40,312 nucleotides of DNA from an uncultured Prevotella sp. (GCA_900551985.1 URYG01000003.1:1-40312), one strand, 5' to 3'. Counted from the stretch's first letter, positions 1 through 6,729 are shown. Numbers and translations: made by a program. Notes: generated from the letters alone by a model not told the origin.

Positions 1-1
1 C

Positions 2-1216
2 AGCAATCCTTACCGCTACTGCAATACCAAGCGAAACAAGACCGACATCTACTCTGCCGAAAACCGACAGATTGCGCGCGACGTAGCAGCCGAGACCTTC
101 GTGCTTCTGAAAAATGAAGGAAATATTCTTCCTCTGAAGAAGCAGGGAAAGATAGCGCTGATTGGTCCTCTTGCAGATACCCGCAACAATATTGCCGGCA
201 CATGGAGTGTAGCTCAGGCTCCTGAGAAATACGCCACCATCAAGGAGACGATGGAGAAAGCGCTCGATGGCAAAGCCACCTTATTATATGCACAGGGCAG
301 CAATATCTGGCGCAATAGGGAACTCCAGAAGAACGGCGAACTGGGCAAGTCTATCGCCTGGGGAGATGAAGTAAAGATGAAGAACGAGGCGCTGCAGATA
401 GCAAAGGAAGCAGATGTGATTATCTGCGCTATGGGCGAAACTGCCGACATGAGCGGTGAATGCGCAAGCCGCACCAACCTGGAAATGCCTGATGTGCAGC
501 AGGAACTTCTGGCAGAACTCGCAAAGATGGGAAAACCTGTCGTATTGCTCAATTTTGCCGGTCGCCCTACGGTTTTGTCATGGGAGAAAGAACACATTCC
601 TGCCATCATGAACGTATGGTTTGGTGGTTCTGAAGTGGGAGATGCACTTTGCGATGTCATCTTCGGCGACAAATCGCCATCGGGTAAGCTCACCACTTCG
701 ATGCCAAAGACAACCGGCCAGGAGCCTCTCTACTACAACCATCAGAACACCGGTCGCCCTGTACCAGACGATAATGAGAAGTTTGCCAAGTTTGCCAGCA
801 ACTGCCTGGATGTAAGCAATGGTCCTCTCTATCCATTCGGCTATGGATTGAGCTATACCACTTTCGAGTATGGCGATTTGAAGCTAAGCAGCCACGAAGT
901 CAATAGGGATGACTGGAAGATTACCGCCACCATCAACGTAAAGAATACGGGTAGCCGAGATGCCGACGAGGTAGTTCAGCTCTATATCCGTGATATGGTT
1001 GCCAGCATCTCTCGTCCTGTCAAGGAATTGAAAGGTTTCCAGCGAATCCATCTGGCTGCAGGAGAAAGCAGGGAAATCAGCTTCGATATCACTCCTGAAA
1101 TGCTCAAATTCTATAACGCAGAATTAAAGCATGTGATAGAACCTGGCGACTTCCAGATTATGGTGGGAGGAAACAGTAAAGAGGTAAAGACCCAGAATCT
1201 TACTGTTAAGAACTAG
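2..1216 (+). CDS. GH3 beta-glucosidase/beta-xylosidase, 3' part (5' end outside window)
   Basis: This is the C-terminal 404 residues of a glycoside hydrolase family 3 enzyme; the reading frame is open from base 2, so the gene begins before the window. An internal GTG at 101 is not a plausible start because the preceding codons already encode conserved GH3 sequence. Visible parts are the second alpha/beta domain, starting with the typical stretch VLLKNEGNILPLK, the motif MSGE (about residue 145 of the visible part) that carries the usual acid/base glutamate region, and a C-terminal fibronectin-III-like domain (PFGYGLSYTTFEY onwards). The family removes terminal non-reducing glucose or xylose from oligosaccharides, usually in the periplasm. 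A second, complete GH3 lies at 6730-9048 on the other strand. Substrate cannot be decided from the fragment. Confidence 0.93.
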   Translation, partial: SNPYRYCNTKRNKTDIYSAENRQIARDVAAETFVLLKNEGNILPLKKQGKIALIGPLADTRNNIAGTWSVAQAPEKYATIKETMEKALDGKATLLYAQGSNIWRNRELQKNGELGKSIAWGDEVKMKNEALQIAKEADVIICAMGETADMSGECASRTNLEMPDVQQELLAELAKMGKPVVLLNFAGRPTVLSWEKEHIPAIMNVWFGGSEVGDALCDVIFGDKSPSGKLTTSMPKTTGQEPLYYNHQNTGRPVPDDNEKFAKFASNCLDVSNGPLYPFGYGLSYTTFEYGDLKLSSHEVNRDDWKITATINVKNTGSRDADEVVQLYIRDMVASISRPVKELKGFQRIHLAAGESREISFDITPEMLKFYNAELKHVIEPGDFQIMVGGNSKEVKTQNLTVKN

Positions 1217-1344
1217 TGCCAAAAGCAAATGAACATACAATGATAGATACAAGACAGAAAGCTTTCAGGAGTGTGGTTACACTCCAGAAAACTTTCCAGA
1301 GATTCATAATCCAAGGTTATAACGGTGACAAACAATTTGCCTAA
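1217..1344 (+). pseudogene. lysR relic: in-frame internal deletion
   Basis: A 34-codon frame from ATG 1240 to TAA 1342-1344 joins the first 15 codons of the intact lysR at 4087 (MIDTRxKxFRSVxTL) to its last 13 or so (QKTFQRFIIQGYN). Identity to both ends of that gene is about 90% at the DNA level, and the similarity begins upstream of the ATG. The junction sits on ACTCC, which occurs in the intact gene at 4128-4132 and 4932-4936, exactly 804 bp (268 codons) apart. This is the pattern of a microhomology deletion in a duplicate copy. The helix-turn-helix and effector domains are gone, so it cannot be a working regulator. Confidence 0.85.
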
Positions 1345-1387
1345 GTGCACTTATCTTCCTGTAACGCAACATAAGCACAGAACAATG

Positions 1388-1410
1388 TTCGAAACAGCCA
1401 TTTCGGAAAC
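1388..1410. repeat. Upstream copy of a 23-bp direct repeat before the ATPase gene
   Basis: This 23-mer begins TTCGAAACAGCC and ends TTTCGGAAAC. It is repeated with a single difference at 1492-1514, 104 bp further on and directly after the -7 box of the ATPase gene. Two nearly identical sites at this spacing look like operators for one regulator, possibly the ATPase itself. That function is inference. Confidence 0.6.
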
Positions 1411-1481
1411 AAACAAAGCATTCAAACAAATAAAAAAGCTTAAATCCACAAGTAAACTAACTGACATTCAAGCTTTTTTAT

Positions 1482-1489
1482 TATCTTTG
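1482..1489 (+). promoter_or_regulatory. -7 promoter element (TATCTTTG) of the ATPase gene
   Basis: TATCTTTG matches the Bacteroidetes -7 consensus TAnnTTTG. No clean TTTG -33 element is seen at 19-21 bp. The predicted start point, about 6 nt downstream, falls inside the palindrome at 1494-1524, so a protein bound there would block transcription. Confidence 0.55.
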
Positions 1490-1491
1490 CA

Positions 1492-1524
1492 TTCGAAACC
1501 GCCATTTCGGAAACGGCGGTTTCG
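1492..1524. promoter_or_regulatory. Operator-like palindrome overlapping the ATPase transcription start
   Basis: The second copy of the 23-bp direct repeat (1492-1514) continues into an inverted repeat with 10-bp arms, CGAAACCGCC (1494-1503) and GGCGGTTTCG (1515-1524), separated by 11 bp. It sits between the -7 box and the ATG at 1564. It can act as a DNA operator or as a hairpin in the 5' leader. Confidence 0.55.
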
Positions 1525-1563
1525 GAAAATAACAAGAAAAAGAAACTCTAAAACAATAGAAAT

Positions 1564-2883
1564 ATGAAGTTCTTTGGAAGACAAAACGAAATAAAAGAAT
1601 TGCAAGATATAAGAAATCTATCTTTGCAAACGGCTCGTTTCACAATCGTAACAGGACGCCGACGTAGCGGAAAAACATCCTTATTGATAAAAGCATACGA
1701 GGATGTTCAGGATATGCTGTATTTCTTTGTTGCACGAAAATCAGAAGCTGAACTCTGCAGAGATTTTATCGAAGAGATGACGACCAAACTTCAGCTTCCT
1801 ATCCTCGGCGAAGTAACACGCTTTGCAGATATCTTTAAATATTTGCTTCAACTATCCAAGATTCGCCCTATCACTCTCATCATAGACGAATTTCAAGATT
1901 TCAAGCGGGTTAATCCATCTATCTTTTCAGATATGCAAAAGATATGGGATCTAAACAAACAGGAAGCTCATATCAATCTCGTGGTTTGCGGTTCTGTTTA
2001 TTCACTTATGAACATCATCTTTAAAAACAACAAGCAACCACTTTATGGTAGGCAGACTGGAGAAATAAAAGTCACTCCATTTCCTCCCTCTGCTATCAAG
2101 GAAATTCTCTCAACATATAATTCTGCCTACACCAACGATGACCTATTGGCTCTCTACAGTTATACAGGTGGAGTTGCAGAATATGTAGAAATGATGATGG
2201 ATGCTGGAGCCATGACAAAGGAAAAAATGACAGAGAAGTTTGTTGCAAAGAATTCTTATTTCATATACGAAGGAAAAAATATGCTGATAGAAGAATTTGG
2301 TAAAGACTATGCCCGTTATTTCGAAATATTGCAACTTATTGCTTCTGGCTACACAACTCGTGGTGAAATAGAAAGCATTATGAAAATAGAGCTCTCGGGC
2401 TATCTCACCAAACTGGAGAACGATTATTGCTTGATTTCCCGTTATACACCGATGTTTCAAAAGACCAATCGCAACATCCGGTACCAGATAGAAGACAACT
2501 TCCTTCGCGTCTGGTTTCGCTACATCTACAAATATGGATATATGATAGAGGTTGGCGCCAACAAGAAACTAAAGATGGTTATAGATAAGAGCTACACCAC
2601 ATACACAGGCAAGGTTCTGGAAAGATATTTCATAGCAAAGATGATAGAAAGCGAAGAATATACCCAGATTGCTTCCTGGTGGGACAGAAAGGGAGAGAAT
2701 GAAATCGATATCATCGCTGCCGATGAACTGGAGCAAAAAGTCATTTTCTATGAGGTGAAACGCCAAGCCAAGGATATAAATCTCGGCATCTTAAAAGATA
2801 AAGCCGAGCATTTCTTCCAGGCAACAGGAAAATTCAAGAAATTCACTATCGGATACCAGGGATTGTCGATGGAGGATATGTAA
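1564..2883 (+). CDS. ATPase_2/DUF234-type ATP-binding protein with C-terminal nuclease-like domain
   Basis: A 439-residue P-loop ATPase. Walker A is GRRRSGKT at residues 31-38, Walker B LIIDEF at 105-110, a sensor-1-like VVCGS at 140-144, and a conserved YGRQ (160-163) that may carry an arginine finger. The last 70 residues contain a PD-(D/E)XK-like signature: ENEID (D382), then YEVK (E397, K399), as in the DUF234 domain that follows this ATPase type. Such proteins are common in Bacteroidales and archaea, often in several copies, and their function is not established; nucleic-acid processing or defence has been suggested. It stands alone between two gene relics (1217-1344 and 2887-2934), behind its own promoter and palindromes, as expected of a self-contained inserted gene. 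The ATG at 1564 is the first in the conserved frame (MKFFGRQNEI). Confidence 0.85.
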   Translation: MKFFGRQNEIKELQDIRNLSLQTARFTIVTGRRRSGKTSLLIKAYEDVQDMLYFFVARKSEAELCRDFIEEMTTKLQLPILGEVTRFADIFKYLLQLSKIRPITLIIDEFQDFKRVNPSIFSDMQKIWDLNKQEAHINLVVCGSVYSLMNIIFKNNKQPLYGRQTGEIKVTPFPPSAIKEILSTYNSAYTNDDLLALYSYTGGVAEYVEMMMDAGAMTKEKMTEKFVAKNSYFIYEGKNMLIEEFGKDYARYFEILQLIASGYTTRGEIESIMKIELSGYLTKLENDYCLISRYTPMFQKTNRNIRYQIEDNFLRVWFRYIYKYGYMIEVGANKKLKMVIDKSYTTYTGKVLERYFIAKMIESEEYTQIASWWDRKGENEIDIIAADELEQKVIFYEVKRQAKDINLGILKDKAEHFFQATGKFKKFTIGYQGLSMEDM

Positions 2884-2886
2884 AAT

Positions 2887-2934
2887 GTCATCCTTTATGG
2901 CTTCAAGCCTTTCCTTCTGGCAGTCATTTTATAA
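2887..2934 (+). pseudogene. yeiH relic: fused internal and C-terminal fragments
   Basis: Starting 3 bp after the ATPase stop, 15 codons and a stop read VILYGFKPFLLAVIL. The first half matches IILYGFK of the intact yeiH (from 5302) and the second matches GFKPFLLAAIL near its C-terminus (from 6019). In the intact gene these regions share the 10-bp direct repeat GGCTTCAAGC (5314-5323 and 6019-6028), 705 bp or 235 codons apart. Deletion between the two copies gives exactly this relic in frame. It is too short to function. Confidence 0.75.
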
Positions 2935-2978
2935 CTATTCAGCACCCATAGAAGTTCCCCTATGGGTGCTGAATAGTT
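2933..2978. terminator. Perfect 19-bp inverted repeat (hairpin) behind the ATPase gene
   Basis: The arms at 2933-2951 and 2960-2978 are perfectly complementary over 19 bp (core CAGCACCCATAG / CTATGGGTGCTG) with an 8-nt loop. It overlaps the end of the yeiH relic. There is no T tract on either side, so it is not a classical intrinsic terminator. It could stabilise the mRNA 3' end, end transcription in another way, or be the remains of a small mobile repeat. Confidence 0.55.
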
Positions 2979-3021
2979 ACATGACACCATCTATAAGTTA
3001 TAAAAACTAAAAATAGGCAAG

Positions 3022-3085
3022 TTTTATCACTTATAAGTGAAACTTTTCGTATATTTGCAAAAAGTTTCATTTATAAGTGATAAAA
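3022..3085. promoter_or_regulatory. Promoter enclosed by a 26-bp inverted repeat, upstream of the second ATPase gene
   Basis: Arms of 26 bp (3022-3047 and 3060-3085) match as inverted repeats with one mismatch. Each contains a near-palindrome around TTATAA (CACTTATAAGTG at 3028-3039; CATTTATAAGTG at 3068-3079). The 12-bp gap holds the -7 box TATATTTG (3050-3057). The right arm ends one base before the original ATG at 3087. A protein bound to both arms would straddle the promoter, which suggests autoregulation of this ATPase family member. Confidence 0.65.
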
Positions 3086-3086
3086 T

Positions 3087-4036
3087 ATGGCAACTATTAT
3101 TCGTCAATCATATATCGACAAGATAGAAAAGTATCTTGGCAAGGAGACTATCATCGTAACACCGACATCATTATCACAGGTAGCAATGCCCGTATGCTGA
3201 GCAATGAACTGAGCACACTCATCGGTGGCAGATATAAGGAAATCTATATCCAATCGCTGAGCTATAACGAGTTTTTGGAATTTCATCAACTATCTGATAA
3301 TGAAGAAGCACTTGCTCTGTACATTCAGTATGGCGGTTTGCCTGGTCTGGCAAAGATAGGACTAGAAGAGGATGATGCACGTGAATACCAGATGGATATT
3401 TATCATACTGTCTTACTCAAGGATGTCATCATGCGCAACCAGATAAGAAACGTGCCATTCTTAGAGAACCTGGTGCGTTTCCTTGCTGATAATACAGGTA
3501 AACTCATCTCAGCCAACAGCATCTCCAAATATATGAAATCTCAAGGAGAATCCATTGCTTCGGCAGCTATCACCAATTACATCTCCTTCCTTTGCGAAGC
3601 CTATATCCTGCACAAGGTGAACCGCTATGACATCCACGGCAAACGCATCTTTGAAACCAACGATAAGTTTTATTTTGAAGACAACGGTATTAGAAATGCA
3701 ATTGCCGGAGGTACACGTGAAGGAGACATTGAGAAAGTGATAGAGAATATCATCTATCAGAACCTCATACGTTTGGGCTATCAGGTATATGTAGGACAAC
3801 TGCAAGCTGGAGAAATCGACTTTGTTTGTACCAAGCCAGGAGGCGAACGCATCTACGTCCAAGCCTCCTACATCATAGCCGACGATGCAACCAGAGAACG
3901 TGAGTTTGGCAATCTCCGTGCCATCAAGGACAACTATCCGAAATACGTTATCTCCATGACTCCTCTGCTCACCAAGAATGATGATGACGGCATCACGCAC
4001 CTGCATCTTCGCAAGTTCTTGAAAGAAGGAATATAA
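3087..4036 (+). pseudogene. AAA_14/DUF4143-type ATPase, internally deleted and frameshifted
   Basis: The original start is ATG 3087: 24 codons (MATIIRQSYIDKIEKYLG...IIV, to 3158) look like the normal N-terminus of this Bacteroidales ATPase family. Sequence then jumps, in another frame, to NTDIIITGSNARML and continues to 4036 as a normal C-terminal part (LSTLIGGRYKEI, then GGLPGL, and a C-terminal nuclease-like region GEIDFV). The stretch between, which normally carries Walker A and Walker B (about 80-100 residues), is absent. The remaining frame is open from a GTG at 3077 inside the operator palindrome, so a 319-residue protein could in principle be made, but it could not bind ATP in the normal way. 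The intact C-terminal 290 codons suggest a recent loss. Confidence 0.8.
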
Positions 4037-4086
4037 ATGAGCCTATGTGGTTTTTGGAAAATCGTGCAAAAACAAAGGAACATACA

Positions 4087-4980
4087 ATGATTGATACAAG
4101 ACTGAAAGTTTTCAGGAGCGTGGCTACACTCCTGAGTTTCACCAAGGCTGCCAACGAACTGTTTATCAGCCAGCCTGCCATCAGCAAGCACATACAGGAG
4201 CTTGAGAAGGAATATGGGGTGCGATTGTTCGACAGAATCGGCAATCGCATCCAACTAACCCGTGCCGGACAGCTTCTGCTAGACCATGCCTGCAAGATTA
4301 TCGATGCCTATCAGAATCTTGATTTCGACATGAAGAAGCTCACGGCGAAATCAGGAGGCGAATTGCGCATCGGAGCCAGTACTACCATCTCGCAATATGT
4401 TCTCCCCGAACTGATTGCCGGGTTCAGAAAACAATATCCCGACATCCGCCTTACCTTGCTCAGCGGAAATTCTCATGAGATAGAGGATGCACTCGCTACA
4501 GGAAGGATAGACCTGGGTATGGTAGAAGGCATGAAGCGACAACCCACCTTTAAATACACCCCATTTATGCAAGATGAGCTGGTGGCGTTTGTACATTGCT
4601 CCAATCCCCTTGCCCGGCAAGAGGAGATTTCCCTAAACCTTCTGAAGCAGACTCCGATAGTACTGCGTGAATTAGGCTCCGGAACTTTGGATGTCATCCA
4701 AAAAGCACTGCAAGAGAACGGCATCGCTCTCTCTGATCTGAACATAGAGATGAACCTGGGAACCACAGAGGGCATCAAGCATTTCGTAGAACACTCCCAA
4801 TGTATGGGTATCATCAGCGTCAGAGCCATCTACAAGAGTATCTACGAACAAGTATTCAAGGTTCTGGAAGTGGAGAACCTGAAGATGGAACGGGAATTTC
4901 AGTTTGTTGAGAAGAGAGGCGAGACGGCAAAACTCCAGCAAACTTTCAAGAGATTCATAACCCAAGGTTATAACGCATAG
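4087..4980 (+). CDS. LysR-family transcriptional regulator
   Basis: A 297-residue LysR-type regulator. The N-terminal winged helix-turn-helix is clear (FTKAANELFISQPAISKHIQ, about residues 18-37), followed by the linker helix and a periplasmic-binding-protein-like effector domain (about 90-290, GELRIGASTTISQY onwards). ATG 4087 is preferred over the in-frame ATG at 4045 because family members begin just before the DNA-binding domain and the relic at 1240 has the same start. It lies 87 bp upstream of yeiH on the same strand. LysR proteins next to yeiH generally control it, so it is likely a dedicated regulator of that exporter; the inducer is unknown. Confidence 0.93.
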   Translation: MIDTRLKVFRSVATLLSFTKAANELFISQPAISKHIQELEKEYGVRLFDRIGNRIQLTRAGQLLLDHACKIIDAYQNLDFDMKKLTAKSGGELRIGASTTISQYVLPELIAGFRKQYPDIRLTLLSGNSHEIEDALATGRIDLGMVEGMKRQPTFKYTPFMQDELVAFVHCSNPLARQEEISLNLLKQTPIVLRELGSGTLDVIQKALQENGIALSDLNIEMNLGTTEGIKHFVEHSQCMGIISVRAIYKSIYEQVFKVLEVENLKMEREFQFVEKRGETAKLQQTFKRFITQGYNA

Positions 4981-5014
4981 TTATTCTGTATATACAACAT
5001 CTCATGATTTTTCG

Positions 5015-5022
5015 TACCTTTG
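5015..5022 (+). promoter_or_regulatory. -7 promoter element (TACCTTTG) of yeiH
   Basis: TACCTTTG matches the Bacteroidetes -7 consensus and lies 45 bp before the yeiH ATG. No matching TTTG -33 element is found, consistent with a promoter that needs an activator such as the adjacent LysR protein. Confidence 0.5.
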
Positions 5023-5067
5023 CACCCGCTTTACAAAAAAAGCATTTAACCGACAAAAAAGAAAATT

Positions 5068-6111
5068 ATGAGATTATCAGAACAAAGGAGCAGTATGCTG
5101 CATGGTGTACTACTCATCACGCTCTTCGCCTGCGCCGCCTTCTACATCGGCAACATGGATTGGGTGAAGGCACTTTCGTTTAGCCCGATGGTAGTGGGCA
5201 TCATCATTGGTATGATTTATGCCAACAGTCTGCGTAACAACCTGCCCGACACCTGGGTACCTGGCATCAAGTTCTGCAGCAAGCGAATCCTCCGCACAGG
5301 TATCATCCTTTATGGCTTCAAGCTCACCTTCCAGGATGTGATGGCCGTGGGAATCTCTGCCATCGTGATGGATGCCATCATCGTATGCGGCACCATCGGC
5401 TTGGGAATCCTGATGGGAAGACTCCTGAAGATAGACCGCAGCATCGCACTGCTCACCGCTTGCGGAAGTGCCATCTGTGGAGCTGCAGCAGTATTGGGCG
5501 TAGATGGAGCTATCCGTCCGAAACCTTACAAGACAGCAGTAGCCGTAGCTACCGTAGTTATCTTTGGCACATTATCCATGTTCCTCTATCCTATTCTCTA
5601 CAGAGTAGGCATCTTTGACCTGTCGCCAGAGAAGATGGGACTCTTCACGGGTTCCACCGTCCATGAAGTAGCCCATGTGGTGGGTGCAGCCAATGCCATG
5701 GGAGCCGAGGTGAGCAACAATGCCATCATCGTGAAGATGATAAGAGTGATGATGCTGGTACCGGTTCTGCTGGTGACAGCATGGACTGTGGCAAGAGACG
5801 TTGCCAAAAGAGATAGCTTGGAAAACTCTGATGCCAGCAAGCCTAAGATCAGCATTCCATGGTTTGCCATTCTCTTCCTGGTGGTTATCGGATTCAATTC
5901 CCTCGGATTGCTTTCAGAAAGTGTAGTGGCATGGATCAATCAACTGGACACCTTCCTTCTGACTATGGCAATGGCAGCACTGGGAGCCGAGACTAGCTTC
6001 GACAAGTTCAAGAAAGCAGGCTTCAAGCCATTCCTTCTGGCAGCCATTCTTTATTGCTGGCTCATCGGAGGTGGATATTGCCTGGTAAAGTTTGCTATTC
6101 CTAATTTATAA
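5068..6111 (+). CDS. yeiH: YeiH-family putative sulfate exporter (UPF0324)
   Basis: A 347-residue polytopic inner-membrane protein, about ten hydrophobic segments, of the YeiH/UPF0324 family (Cons_hypoth698). Family signatures visible are the motif ACGSAICGAAAV (about residues 130-142) and GSTVHEVAHVVGA (about 193-205), both conserved in the transport core. Members are annotated as putative sulfate/sulfonate-linked exporters, but direct proof is limited. It follows a lysR gene in the classical lysR-yeiH arrangement. The gene carries the 10-bp repeat GGCTTCAAGC twice (5314, 6019), which explains the deleted copy at 2887-2934. Confidence 0.9.
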   Translation: MRLSEQRSSMLHGVLLITLFACAAFYIGNMDWVKALSFSPMVVGIIIGMIYANSLRNNLPDTWVPGIKFCSKRILRTGIILYGFKLTFQDVMAVGISAIVMDAIIVCGTIGLGILMGRLLKIDRSIALLTACGSAICGAAAVLGVDGAIRPKPYKTAVAVATVVIFGTLSMFLYPILYRVGIFDLSPEKMGLFTGSTVHEVAHVVGAANAMGAEVSNNAIIVKMIRVMMLVPVLLVTAWTVARDVAKRDSLENSDASKPKISIPWFAILFLVVIGFNSLGLLSESVVAWINQLDTFLLTMAMAALGAETSFDKFKKAGFKPFLLAAILYCWLIGGGYCLVKFAIPNL

Positions 6112-6204
6112 GAATGGCATTCTGTCAAAAGACTATGTAAATATTATTCTAAACGAGTAAAATACTTCTCAAACACCCGTAAAATGGGGTAAGAAGAGAT
6201 TCTA

Positions 6205-6666
6205 TATTTTTCCTTAAGGGTTTTTGTATTTTCCCTTAAGGAAAAAAATATTTTTCCTTAAGGGTTTGAAAATATTTCCTTAAGGGATTTTTACGAAGCT
6301 TTCAACTTGTAAAGATAAGTACAATATTGCTTACTCCATACGCTCTATCGAAGCCATCAGTTTATCAGCCTATAAGATACAGCCCAACAGCAGGGCTACG
6401 AGTGCACAACACTTGATGTGCGTCCGCACAACAGCTGATATGCAAGCGCACAACAGCTGTTGTGCGGTTTACAACTGCATCGTTTCCAAGAACAGACATT
6501 ATATCTTCCAACAACTACCATTATATACTCCGACAACTTCTCATATTGTTTTCAATCGCTTATCCTATTACTTACGACCGCTTATCCTATTACTTACAAC
6601 AACCGACGATACTTGCTGGCATCAGTCAGCCTATTTTCGCAACTACTCAGCACACCTATAGAAGTA
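6205..6666. repeat. Degenerate tandem array with 22-bp period (dyad-rich)
   Basis: This occupies most of the 618-bp convergent gap. Block A (6205-6292): four units, each with the palindrome CCTTAAGG, starting at 6212, 6234, 6256 and 6278, exactly 22 bp apart. Block B (6382-6469): units starting with GCACAAC at 6404, 6426 and 6448 and GCCCAAC at 6382, again 22 bp apart; the last is a perfect palindrome. Block C (6497-6606): CATTATAT at 6497 and 6519, TCATATTG at 6541, TCCTATTACTTAC at 6563 and 6585, again 22-bp steps. Neighbouring units share about 11-21 of 22 bases. Between blocks the sequence changes but the register holds to within a base or two. No protein gene is credible here. Function is unknown: iteron-like or centromere-like protein-binding array, structured RNA, or expanded repeat. 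Confidence 0.8.
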
Positions 6667-6677
6667 ACTAAGCAAAC

Positions 6678-6710
6678 AAAAAGAGCGCACCACTATTGGT
6701 ACGCTCTTTT
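6678..6710. terminator. Bidirectional intrinsic terminator between yeiH/array and the GH3 gene
   Basis: AAAAGAGCG (6679-6687) pairs with CGCTCTTTT (6702-6710). The stem continues, after one mismatch, with ACCA (6689-6692) and TGGT (6697-6700), leaving a 4-nt loop. T tracts on both strands make it usable for the minus-strand utilisation locus that ends at 6730 and for plus-strand transcripts. Confidence 0.8.
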
Positions 6711-6729
6711 CTAAAACTCTTTATATTCT

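Noticed and set aside
1325..1567. 80-codon open frame before the ATPase gene
   Set aside because: It runs through the lysR relic tail, two direct repeats, the promoter and the palindrome. Codons are lysine/repeat-driven and no protein family is recognisable.
3509..4006. 165-codon antisense frame in the broken ATPase
   Set aside because: Low-complexity antisense translation without motifs; the sense strand has clear family sequence.
4045..4086. Upstream ATG for the LysR protein
   Set aside because: It would add 14 residues that no LysR N-terminus needs; the lysR relic shares the start at 4087.
6205..6666. CRISPR array
   Set aside because: There is no constant repeat alternating with unique spacers; the whole 22-bp unit drifts. 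No cas gene lies in the window.
6413..6714. Three overlapping forward open frames
   Set aside because: They arise from a stop-free 22-bp periodic sequence read in all frames, not from a gene.
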